NCBI RefSeq assembly: GCF_048771995.1
Contig: NC_133024.1
Coordinates: 28,040,001-28,104,000, forward strand
Direction of reading: 5' to 3'
From: Taeniopygia guttata
Lineage: Eukaryota > Chordata > Aves > Passeriformes > Estrildidae
Length of the DNA: 64,000 nucleotides
The notes under the pieces are model-generated. The model was not told where the DNA came from. It did no database searches and saw only the letters and a list, made by a program, of their open reading frames with translations. The position numbers and the translations under genes were made by a program. Positions 1-11,400 of the stretch are shown one piece after another. Each line of letters opens with the position of its first letter. Within the stretch, counting starts at the first letter, position 1.

Positions 1-416
1 TGATTCAAGAAATAATTTACTCTGTTCTGTTCTGAAGGGCTTCCATGCCCCTCCAGCCTCTCTTCAATAAAGCCAGACATCTGCAGGGGCTGCAGTCGGA
101 TCTGGTTCCTTGAACATCCTCCGCCTCTGGCCAGGTCTGTTCCTCTCCCCACAGCCCCGCAGGTCAGAACAGCTCCTCATCCCTCTCTCTGCCTCAGGGG
201 TTTATCTCACAGACCCAAACCATCTTGTTTTCCACAGAGTGGATCTCCTTCTCTTCATATTGGCCTGACTTAAAAAGATGCTTTTGCCCCTTCCCCTTCT
301 CCTCTGCTGTCCCCGATCTCTAGCCCCATGGGCGGATTTTTGGGAGAACAGCAGCACATGGGAGGTGCTGGGAAGGGTGTCCCTGGTCAGGCTGGCAGCT
401 GCCTTCTGCTCTGCAG
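1..416. other. Left edge, presumed Wnt intron
   Basis: No coding exon is visible on either strand. The last bases (about 395-416) form a good plus-strand splice acceptor, pyrimidine-rich and ending CTGCAG, just before the Wnt-like exon, so this stretch is best read as the end of an intron whose upstream exons are off the window. An AATAAA near position 65 has no recognisable exon before it. Confidence 0.5.
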
Positions 417-980
417 GCTCTCCTGGCCCACATGGAGGAGGAGTGCAAGTGCCACGGTGTGTGGGGCTCCTGTGAGGCGCACACCTGGAAGGTCATGGCT
501 CCCTTCTGCCACATGGGCACTGTCCTCAAGGAGAAGTCTGAGGGGACTGCAGAGGTTTACCCGAAGTGGCTGCCCAGGAGCTCTCGCTCTCGCTCCAAGC
601 ACGACTCAGCTCACGGCCTGGTCTACCTGCGGGCCAGCCCGGACTTCTGCGACCGGGACCCTCGGCACGGCATCTTCCGAACCTCAGGCCGCCAGTGCAA
701 GCAGACACTGCTGCCATGGAGCTGCTGTGCCGGGCAGGGCATTCAGCATGGCCCGGGCCGAGCCGGCAGAGCGCTGCAGCTGCAAGTTCCGCTGCACGGG
801 TGCCGCTGAGGGACGGCAGAGCCGCAGGGCAGGTGCCCAGGGGTGCCATCAGCTCCTGTGCGCACCCCACACAGCACCCTCCCACCAGCCACGGTGGCTG
901 TTGTGGTTTGAATTATTTTTCTGGGTGGAGGGTTGGAGGACACAGGCCAAATAAAGCATTAAACTTGAGAAAAAAAAAAA
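417..980 (+). pseudogene. Decayed last exon of a Wnt4-like gene
   Basis: A working Wnt would be a secreted, lipid-modified ligand for Frizzled/LRP receptors. After the acceptor at 411-416 the frame gives ALLAHMEEECKCHGVWGSCE, then WKVM, GTVLKEK, LVYLRASPDFCDRD and TSGRQC, the block order of a Wnt C-terminal exon and closest by memory to Wnt4. Decay is clear. The serine that receives palmitoleate (CHGVSGSC in the family) is tryptophan. The cysteine of the KTCW motif is lost by an in-frame 3-base deletion. From about 700 the homology passes through three frames (ELLC near 720, then AERCSCKFR near 765-795), so there are at least two frameshifts. The terminal WCC...C signature is gone. AATAAA lies at 950-955 and an 11-A run at 970-980. 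The upstream acceptor argues against a retrocopy. The family is secure; assignment to Wnt4 or a Wnt4b paralogue is inference. Confidence 0.85.
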
Positions 981-1188
981 CCCAGCCGCAGCAGGAAGCA
1001 AAGTGCACACCAAAGGTTCTTGCTCATGTGCTGCGTTTGGGACCTGGAGGGTCCCTGTCTCTGGTCCCTTCCCACTCTCTGGACATGCAAGAAATGCCTT
1101 TTCCAGTGCTCAGCTGCTCCTTTGGCTGGAGAAATGTTTCCAAGAGGAGTTCCAGCAGCTGCCACAGTGAGGCTCCCCTCATTCAGTC
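981..1188. other. Spacer between Wnt relic and CR1
   Basis: About 200 bases with no recognisable gene or repeat. The short open frames have no homology I can name. Confidence 0.4.
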
Positions 1189-2471
1189 TGATCTCAATGC
1201 CAGGGAATGTTATGGAACAAGTTATCCTAAGTACAATCAATCACACAGCACTACCAGAGGAACGGCCCTAGCCAGGATGGGTTCATAAAAGGCCGGTCCT
1301 GCTTGACCAGCCTGGTCTCTTTTATGACCAGGTGACCTGCCTAGGGATGAGAGAAAGGCTGTGCATGTTATCTTCTACCTGGACTTCAGTAAAGCCTTTG
1401 GCACCGTTTCCCACAGCATTCTCCTGGAGACGCTGGCAGCCCACGGCCTGAGCAGGTGCATTCCTTGCTGGGTTAAGAACTGGCTGTGAGGCCGGGCCCA
1501 GAGAGTGGCGGTGGACAGAGCCACACCCAGCTGGTCACCAGTGGGGCTCCCCAGGGCTCTTACTGGGACCAGTCCTGTGTAAAACCTTTACCCATGATCC
1601 GGATGAGGGAATTGAGGGTAAGTTCCCGGATGACATCAGGGTGGGAGTGTCGGTGTGCTGGAGGGCAGGAGGGCTCTGCAGAGGGATCTGGACAGGCTGG
1701 ATTGATGGGCTCAGGCCACTTGTGTGAGGTTCAATAAAACCAAGTGCCAGGTCCTGCTCTTGAGTCACACCAACCCCAGGCAGCACCACAGGCTGGGGGC
1801 AGAGTGGCTGGGGAGCTGCACAGAGGAAAAGGACCTGGGGGTGCTGGTGACAGCAGCTGAACATGAGCCAGCAGTGCTCAGGTGGCTGAGAAGGCCAATG
1901 GCACCTGCCTGGATCAGCAATAGTGTGGCCAGCAGGACCAGGGCAGGGATTGTCCTCTTGTGTTATGCATAGGTGAGGCCACACCTCAAGTGTTGGGTCC
2001 AGTTCTTGCTCTTCACTGCAAGAAAGACACTGAGGTGCTGGAGTGTGTCCAGAGAAGGACAACAAAGCCTGTGAAGGGTCTGGAGTGACAAAAGGAGCTG
2101 GGGTTGTTTAGCCTGGAGAAAAGGAGGCTCAGGGGAGCCCTGATCACTCTCTACAACTCCCTGAAAGGAGGCTGCAGTCAGGTGGGGGTTGGTTTCTTCT
2201 CCCAGGCAACCAGTGACAGGACAAGAAGAAATGGCTCCAATCCATGCCAGGGGAGGTTCAGGTGGATATTAGGAAAAGATTTTCTTCACTGAAAGGGTGG
2301 TCAGGCGTTGGAACAGGCTCCCCAGGGAAGTGGTGGAATCATCACCCCTGGAAGTGTTCAAAACAGAAGTGGTTGTGGCGCTTTGTGATATGGTTTAGAG
2401 GCCGTGGTGGTATTTGGTCAAAGGCCTTGACTATCTTGAAGGTCTTTACAAACTTTAATCATTTTTTGATT
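1189..2471 (+). mobile_element. CR1 LINE, 5'-truncated, sense on plus
   Basis: Chicken-repeat-1 non-LTR retrotransposon copy of about 1.28 kb. It starts inside the reverse transcriptase gene. YLDFSKAF (the D of FDTV is replaced) and HSILLETLAAHGLSRC are readable near 1377-1460. MRFNKTKCQVLLLSH follows at 1724 and [10 protein letters not shown] at 2107. The 3' untranslated region ends in the usual GGTCTTT...TTAAT...GATT tail near 2471. The RT frame is broken by stops and frame changes (for example a stop after KNWL), so the copy is dead. Its 3' tip overlaps the last codons of ACRBP on the other strand. Confidence 0.93.
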
Positions 2472-2472
2472 G
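2454..2472 (-). promoter_or_regulatory. ACRBP: ACRBP stop codon overlapping ATTAAA, within the CR1 tip
   Basis: The ACRBP frame ends KQSKND and TAA at 2457-2455. The bases encoding this tail match the degenerate 3' terminal repeat of the CR1 that reads the other way. The TAA is part of an ATTAAA hexamer (2459-2454), the only poly(A)-like signal on the minus strand I see before the window edge. Use of the hexamer is inference. It would give a very short 3' UTR made of antisense CR1. Confidence 0.5.
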
Positions 2473-5400
2473 CTTCCTGGCGAGGTCCTGGAACCTCTCT
2501 TGCCACAGCTGCACCTCCTTGTCTCCCTCCCTCACACTCAGCACCCGGTAGCTCTTGTTCTGCTGGCATTCCACACGAAACACCTGCAAGGAGAGCCTGG
2601 GTTCCTCGGGGTGGTACCACCGCCCATCCTTCCCCAAGGAAAGAGACCTCCATGGTGGATGGCACCTGGAGGCTGGGATGACGGGGGCACCAGGGGGAAA
2701 AGGGGAGGAGCAGCTGAATTGACAGCTGAACTGTGTGTTTGCTAGGCTACAGGCCAGTCCTCTGTCCTGCTCTGGTGATTTGGGGTTTTGTTGCTGCTTA
2801 GCGGATGGGGGAGATCCTGCCCTTCAGGGATATACAGGGATATCATCCCTCAATGGTCTGTGCAAATCCCACCCAGCAATGATGCCCCAGTTGTGCCGGG
2901 GCCACTGTTTGTCTCCCCACCTCCCCCAAACACACCCAATTCTGTCCTCCTAGAAGGAAAAGCAGTGGGCCAGTGAATCCAGCAGGGGCATGGGGCTGGC
3001 TGTGGAGGGGCCAGCCATGGAAGAGCAGGCTGTGCAAATGCAGCGTAGCTGCTTCTCACCTTCTCGTTGTAGATGCTCTTCAGGAGGCACTGGTAGCTCT
3101 TGAACATGCAGTAGTGGGGATGCTGAACTCCGCTCGAGTCACAGATCTGGTGACAGGGGAATGAAGGTCAGAGAAAGAAGAGGAGAAGGAGGGATGGGAA
3201 CATCCACTGATGGTCACCCACCTTTCCCGAGCCCTCCATGTCTGGGAAGGTGCCATACTCTGCCTTCAGCCAGAGGCTCACAGCAGGGTCCTGACAGCCG
3301 TAGATGGCCATCCGGCTGCACCAGTACTCCATCCTCACCCCTTTCAAAAAGTCCATGTTGTAGTCCACCGGGGTCTGTGAGGACCTGGACTGCAAAGGGG
3401 TGGGATAAAGTGAACCATGCTTCTTCCTCCCCTTCCCCAGCTCCCAGTCCAGGCTCCTCCTGAGAGAGCAGCAGGACACAGAGCTTGCTTGGTACCTTGC
3501 CCTCTGCATGCCTGTGCTGGGCTGAGATCTGGGGGTTGATGTAGGTGGAGAAGCTGCCCGAGTCGCAGGGAACGCGGTTCAGGGTCTTGATGTTGTGGCA
3601 CTGCTCCCTCTTCAGCGAGCAGAAAGCGCAGTCGGGACACAGGTCCATGTGGAGCCGCCCAAGGCTGTCACACACCTGGGGTGGATCCAGCAGGGAGTCA
3701 GGGGGGAAAAGGAGACTGAGAACCTCCCCAAAGAGGAGGTTGAAGAGTTTGCATATTCCTGGCTTGGAGCCTGCCTCCCTGGTCAGCGAGGTCAGCTTCT
3801 CTCAGGAGATGGCCTGCACACAGTGGGGGCCAGAGGTGGACACTGGTGTCCTTACCGAGTCTCCGAACCCAAAGACTCTTTTTTCCATCTCCTTCCAGGC
3901 CATGGTGAGCATTGATGAGAGGCAATTTCCCTCCAGCACTGCATAGCACAGGACCAGCACTGCCTCATCGTTCTGCAGGGCTAGAAGGCTGACAGAGAAA
4001 GGGAAGGAGGGAGTCATCTCATTCTTTGCCACAAACTGAAGAGATGCATCATTAGATAGAAACTGAAAACAATCCCAAAACAAAGTAAAAATCCCTTCCC
4101 AAAGAAACCTTGGACTCTTGGCTAAACTGCACAGAGGAACGGGGTTCTCTGCAGGGTCTGCACATGCCTGTGTGACACAGAGGCTACAGGAGGGTTGCTG
4201 TGCATTTGGGGGCATGTGAGAGTCTGGATGAGGAATACAGCCCAGGGCCCCTGCAGCAGCTGCTGCCTAATTTCATCCATCTGAGTGCACAGTGAGGAGA
4301 TGTTTGTTAGATGTCTACTGAGTGTTGAACGTCAGGCAGCCCCATTTGGGTCTGGTGGATGTCACATATTAAGTCTCCCTCCCAAGTATTTGACAGAAAT
4401 GGGAAAAAAACTAGTTAACCATGAATTTACTGTTCATCCAGGCTGACATGGGTAGGTAAAAGTAGAAAATGTAAGGACAATGGGATCAGAGCAATGAGAA
4501 TATCTGTCATCTCTTAGGAACAATGGAATCTGTAAACATGGTACACAACTGTTAGCAGACAGGGATGGTTGGTTTCAATCATCACCAATGATGCAGAAGA
4601 GGTAAACATGCTCATTAGATATTTGCCTCTTTTGTCTGGAAACAGAGCCAGTGATAAATAAACTTTGATTGAACAGAGGGTGAAGAAGAACAGCAACTGC
4701 TTTTGTTAAAATGCTCTTAAAATCCATGCGTGGGCTAACATGTATGGACACGTTTTCCTGAGAATATCTGAAACTTCTAGGAGACAATCAGATTAGCATT
4801 AAAAAAAATTAAGAAGAGGTAGAGAGCATGAAGGAAGGTCATGAAGATGAGATTTCCTAAGAACTGGAAAACTTTCACCTAGAGGTAGAAGCTAAAAAAG
4901 CATCACTCAGCTGAGCAAAGACACCAGTGGGTTCCCACTCAGTCAGTCAGCCCAAGGAGGGCTTCAGCTGGAAAGCTCTCCTTGTCAGCTGGTGGAAGAG
5001 TAGTGACTTTTGGTGACTGGAATTTGGGGTGAGATCCATTCAAACCAGAAGAAAACTACATCATCCTGACACCAAGGGTGTTTAGCATGGGAAAAGCTGA
5101 TGGGTGCTTCCTCCACAGCTCGGAGACTTCAAAAAGATATCCCAAACTTCTGTTAGGAGAGGAGTCTGTGGCTCAGCCACACAGCATTGTAGTTTTCTTT
5201 GGGGCTCATCAGATATGTTATCATGTCCTGTGCTGAGCAGGAAGGCCAGGGTGCAGGATCAGGGCAGTTCCTATGTTAAAAGTGATGAGCTTCACAGAAA
5301 ACTGAGTTGTGCCACACTGCCCAAGTTTACCAAGAAATTCTGCTGTGCTCTCTGTCACATCCTTTCCTCCTCTATCTCTGCTCTCCATCTCTGCTGTGAG

Positions 5401-8400
5401 GTTTTCTGGCCTCGAAGTTGCAAATTTATGGGCTGATTTACCATCTCTGGATGAGTATAACAGCACTGCTGCTGGTTCTCTCCACTTGTTGACACGCTGC
5501 TGAGCTGTTTGTGGATGCACAGAGGTTTCACCATACTTCAGGGAAAGAGATGGGTCTATTTAAAGTGATTTCCTAATGCAAATCCCTCCCCAGCTTAGTA
5601 CCTCTGCATGTTATTGTCCTAACCACTGCCCTGGAAAAAGCCTAACAGGTCCTGTGAGGCAAAGATCCAAAGGGAATGTGGAAAAAAACCAAACCAAGAT
5701 TAAGAAGAGTCTGTGGGCCGGGATCAGTAATTGATCTAAGGCAAAAGAGAAAACTTCAGGTATCAGCTTATCATACTTCAGCATCTCAGGATGTGGAAGG
5801 ACACACAGAGCCTGCTTCAGTGGTATCTCTGAAGAGTGCTGGTGAGCAGCATTTGCCTCTCCTGCCACGTAACGACAAGGATTTGGGCCATTAGCTTTCG
5901 GCTGCTGAGCCTTCCTGATACTGCCTGGCTGAGGTGCAGTGAGCACCTGAGGCGAGCAGAAAAGAAGATAAGGAGCGAACAGCAGCTTTCCAGCACCTGG
6001 TAAATTCTGATTTAGGGGGGTTGCTGCAGGAAACTAAAACCAGTTATAAAAAAGCCTCTCTTAGCAGCTTCAGAAAGAGGAAAAAAGATCTTTGACTGCA
6101 TGCCAGGGCTGGTTATGGGTGATGATAATTCAAAAAGAGTTTTTTTCCCTGGGGATGGTATTTTTAATGAAGGGTCTGGCCTTAAAATGAAAGCCTCTGG
6201 GGCTGAAGTAGATAAGCACCACAAGGACTGTTTGGAGTGGTAAAGCAGGAGGAGGAGGAGGAGGGAGGGTCACCAGGAGTGAGTGTACCTCTCACTGCAC
6301 ATAAGTATCTCAAGGATGGATGCCAAGAGGATGGTGCCAGACTCTTTCCAGTGGTTCCTGGCCACAGGATGAGGAGCAGTGGCCATAAACTAAACCACAA
6401 AAAGTTCCACCTCAACAGCAGGAAGAACTTATTTACGTTGAGGATGGCAGAGCACTGGAACAGACTGTCCAGGGAGGTCATGGAGTCTCCCTCTCCAGAC
6501 AATCAAATCCCACCTGGACATGTTCCTGTGTCACCTGCTCCAGGTGACCCTTCCTTGGCAAGGAATTGGATAGAATGATCTCCAACCCCTGCAGTTCTGG
6601 GATTCTGAGAGGGCTCAGAGCAGTCTGGCTGGGGAAGCTGGGCTCACATGAACCACAGGTGAGCATCCACATCTGAATACCAAGAGAGTAAGATCTGGAT
6701 CTGGGACAGCTGTGATGCTGAAAGGGGTGCAGGGGTTGTAGCTGACAAATGACACAACACTGGGAAGCTCTGGGAAAAAGGGCAAATGCAATTCTTCCTG
6801 CAAACAGAAAAGCAGGGAAGGGAGGCTGATGTCCTTCCATGTACCCAAATGCTGAATCCGATCCCCCAGAGCTGGGTGCACCCAGAGCTGGAACATGGGG
6901 GTGTTTCAAAGGGACACTGAAAGTTGCTGCAGAAAATGAGATTTGCACTGGTTTTGTAAGGTAAGGCTACGGAGCTCTGCTTAGCTTATTTCAAGACTGA
7001 ATCATGGTTTAGAGGTAACTCTGAGGAGAGGAAGTTCTAGGAAATAAGGCAGAAAGCACAATAAGGACTAAAAATAGCAAATAGGCACAATAATTTTCAT
7101 TTCCCCCTCCTGCCCAATGATTCACTGCTACCAGAAAGACCACAGGAAAGTGCTGCAGATTCTTCTTGTGTCACTACCCTTGCCCTGTCTCCCTCTAAAG
7201 ATCACAGCTGGCTTCACCAGGCACTATGAAAACTGGAATAGCTGCCAGAGCAGCTGCCACAAGCCACAGGGGACGCATAAGAAGGATGGATGTCCTGCTG
7301 GGCATAAGGCCCTAGGGAAGGCACACAGCTCTGGGATCTGTGCCCATCACAGCCCTGCCCACCTTATGTTAAACCAGATGCGTAATGGCACCTGTGCACA
7401 ACGACCAGTCCCACCCAGCACTGCTCCTCTTGCTGGAATGGAAGTGCCTCCAGGCATTTTGCCCCTTTTTTAGGTCATGCTTTGAATCCCTCTGAGAGGA
7501 GGCGGGATGTGGCGAGCTGCAAAGCCGACAGGCGCGGTCTATCTCGCCTTTTTATCCGTCAGTGGGGGTTTAAGCTTTGCTTAGCATGATTGATGGGGCT
7601 CGGCTGCCAGTTGCAGACACACAGTCAGCATTAGTGTCTTTGAGAAACTCTGCAGCAGAACAGCGAGTGTCATCTGCCATCACAGCAGTCCCCCAGTAAT
7701 CCCAACAGAACTCAATCACAGCAAGGCTCAGTTTCAGAGGCAGGGAGAACGAAATCCTCAATGAAACATCATTTTGCCTGAGAGCACATACACCAGGAAA
7801 ACTTTTTCCAGGATGTGAAAACCTCCTACGATATTAGGAAGGAGGATGACATATGTTAGAGGCTTGCAAGAAGACAGTTATGGCTTTAACAACATGATGC
7901 AATTCATCTTTACATGCAGAAGTGGAATCTCTGGCTGCACTGTGGCAGCGGTGTGCAGCGTGTTCAGAGAAACCACAGATGTGCAATGAGGCAGGAAATC
8001 TGTGCACTTACAGGAACATCACTGGCCAGCAAGAGTGCGAAACCAAAATTACTTCTTCATGAAAATCACATCTAGAGACCTTTTTTTTTTCTCTTGGTAA
8101 GCAAAATAGTATTTGCATGTCATTCAAAGTAAATGGTCCTCAGCCACAAGGTACCAAAGGATCAAAAAGTGAATTTGAGTGAAAGCATAATTTAATTTTG
8201 CAGGTCTTTTCTCTGTTACCAGCCACAGGTACCTGAGGACAGAGGCAAACAGATCCTGGCAGACTGGCTGAGAAGAGCTGAACGTGCTCCATGAGCTCCT
8301 AACGCATCCAGAGGAGCTGAGGGGGGTGTGTGAAAGGGCTGCAGCAAGCTGGCCTGGTGCAGGGCCCCGTGCTGAACTGATGTGATGCAGCCTCCAAAAC

Positions 8401-11400
8401 CAGAATGGGGAACCAGAAACACCCCAGGAAGAGCTGTGCACACATCCAGAGTGCAGAGAGGTGCACGTGCTCAAGGAGAAGTGGTGGCCCTGCACGGCTT
8501 TGTGCTCCTGGCTCTTTCCTAGCCCAGGGCTGCTGTAGCTCCCCTTGGGTGAGGACAGAGCACTCCTGGAGGGTTCCTCAGGCCAGGCTGCTTTAAGAAA
8601 CATCTGCTTTGCCTTGCACACTCAGAGGCAAGGAGCACAGTGACACACATCCCAAGGACCTGTGTTTGCAAGGACACTGTTTCTGCACATCACCCAGACT
8701 CCTGGGACACATGTTTGGAGGAGGATGAGTGCAGAGGTGATTGCATAGGGCAGATGGCCACAGTGTGGGGAAACACAGGCATGGCACAAAGCCCTGCCTG
8801 CAGCTCAGGCCCAGACTAAACTCACTTTGCTCAGGATGCAAGGACAGTGCCATTTTCACCCTTTCCCTGCTCACTTTGTAGCTGGCGGCTCCCCAGGTAC
8901 ATTCCTGCTCTGGATGGGACAGCTTGCTCCAGAACACTTGCCCAGACTCACCAGCTGCTCCGAGCAGGGACAAGGATGCCCTGGGGCTGCTGTCTGGTGT
9001 GCAGGACAGCCCTGCAGGGGTGGTGTGTGGTACCCACAAAGAGCAGACATCCCCTCACCTGCCTCGGGGGGGAGTTTCCTGCTCCGATGTGTGTCCCGGG
9101 CCCGAGTTGGTGAAGTTCCAAGAGGGGGCCTTGTTGTCCAAGGATGCATCCAAGGAGAGGGCTGAATGGATCAGCTGCCAGATGCTTTTCCTCAGGTTTT
9201 GGTCCTCTGGGGATTCCGTCCTGGAAGGTGAGGTGGCAGCCGAGAGATTTGGTGGGTGCATAGTCCTGTTCTTCTGCCAGGCTGGGGGCACCTTTGGCGT
9301 GGCTGGGGGGTGCTTCGTCGGCCACGGTTTCTGAGCTAACAGTGCAGGAGAGAACTTGAGAAGGTCTGCCACACTGTCCTGCAGCAGGGCATCAGCAGGT
9401 GACAGAACAGCCTGCTTCTGAGTGGCGAGACAGAGGGATGGAGCGGCTGAGGGTGGCTTTTGGCGGCCAGGCAGAAAGCTGCAGGGGTGCAGAGCAGCTA
9501 CAGGAGACCAGCAGGTGAGCAGGGGTGCCCAGCACAGCTCGGTGCAGCCCTACCTTGTGTGACAGGGGAGCCTCTGCCCTCTGCCACGGAGTTCACGGTG
9601 CTGGATGGCTCCATCGGGAAAGGGCTTGTTAGAGACCCACTCAAACATGGGACTCGCTGCGTGGAGGGGAGAGGGAGAAACAGGACTCTCACCGTGTGAG
9701 CTTCCCTTCCTCCTCACCCTTCCACTTCCCAGGAGATGCTCCCCCCACCTGTCCCACAGCCCACTCCTCACCTTGATGAAGAACTGCTGTTTGAGGCAGC
9801 GGTACTGGGCAAAGTGGCAGAAGGTCTGGAACTGCACCACCTCTGGAAATTCAGAGCAGACTGGCCCTAGAGACAGAGATGTGGGATCGAGGCAGGCCTG
9901 GGTGCACCAAGAGATGGGAACTCTCTGGGCTGGCAGCTCATGGATGCAGGGAAAGTCCAAGCTGTGTGCCCCAAGGTGGAGATCACAGCCGTGGGCTGTT
10001 AGAGCTCCCAGTTCCAAGCACCACATCCCTTTTCCCTCCAGCCCCCTGAGGGTTTCACTTTGTCCTTCTGCCCTTTTTCACACAGCTATTTTCCCTATGA
10101 CAGAGACACAAACTTCCTGTTTCCAGGATCTGATGCTTCTGTTATTAGTCATTGCTGGGTTTAAAAAGAGAGAAAAAGGCAAGTAGTGATATAATAGGTT
10201 AAAAAGATGACCAGACCAGGCCTGGGAGAAACAGAGAATCAGAGAATGGTTTGGTTTGGACAGGTCCTTATTGATCATCAAGTTCCAAGTCCCCTGCCAT
10301 GGACAGGGACCCCTTCCACAGGACCAGGTTGTTCAAAGACCCATCCATCCTGGTCTTGTTGGGTCAGGGATGGGGCTGCGACAGCTTCTCCAGGCAGATG
10401 GCTCCAGAGGAGACAAATTCTTCAGGGCAATGTAATTTGATGTAATTGATTCCAGCCTTGCAGGGGACGGAGGAGGGTCCATAGGGCCAGGATACTGCTG
10501 GCAAAACCTGTACACACATAAATTGCAGTCTTGACCAGCACTGCCAGCACGTTGACTCCAGAGCTGCAGCAATTGCAGTGATTGCAGGAAAGCCAAGGGC
10601 ATGCAAGAGAGCAGAAAACCCTGAAGAATTGGGTTATCTTGTGCTCCCTCTGCTCTAGGAGTGCATGGCCTGGCTGGCACAGCCAGCCCTGTGAGAGCAG
10701 GGGAAGTGCTGGCTGAGAGGGAGGGCATTAGCAGTGGAATTGCACTGCCCTCCTGATACTGCTCATGCACCATCCTTTACCCTGAGCTCACTTCTTGTGT
10801 TGAGCAAACAGCTGAGCCCTCAAAAGTAGAATTTCAGATATACGCCAGGATCCCAGCCCAGAGAAACGCCCAGCTTGTAGGGAAAACTCCAGAACCCCAT
10901 CCCATCCCTTGTTTAAAGCTCAAGGTATGGTAGGGAGCACTTTCCTTTGTTTAAAGCACAAGGTGACTGCCTTCCTCAGCACCACACCTGAATGGGCACA
11001 GTTAATGCTCATGGATATCTGGCTGTAGACAGCACTGCCATAGCTCTGTGAGGACAGCAGAGGCTAAACATGAGAGAGCACACACTCTGCCACATCTGTT
11101 CCACCTCTCAGCCTGGCTGCCAAAATAGCCCCCAAACTGGGAAAAAAGGTAGCACAAAGGAGAAAAAATTCTGCTGGATAGGTGTGTTAGGCTGAGAGAT
11201 GGGAGAAAAGAAGGTAAAGAGGGCAACCTGCAAAACTGTCCCATCTTCTGGCATTTCCAGATGCTTCTGTTCTTGACAACTGAGTCTCTGAAGGCAGCAG
11301 CAGTGGGAGTGTGGCTGGACATGACAAAGAACAGTGCTGGGGAATTGGGCACCACGAGGAGAGGAACCAGGGACAGACCCTGGGTGTGCAAAGCACCAGG

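Noticed and set aside
60-75. AATAAA on plus as the 3' end of another gene
   Set aside because: No recognisable exon before it, and it would fall in the presumed Wnt intron.
417-980. Wnt relic as a processed retrocopy, because of the AATAAA and 11-A run
   Set aside because: Intron-like sequence with a proper acceptor lies directly upstream of the exon instead of the preceding Wnt exon.
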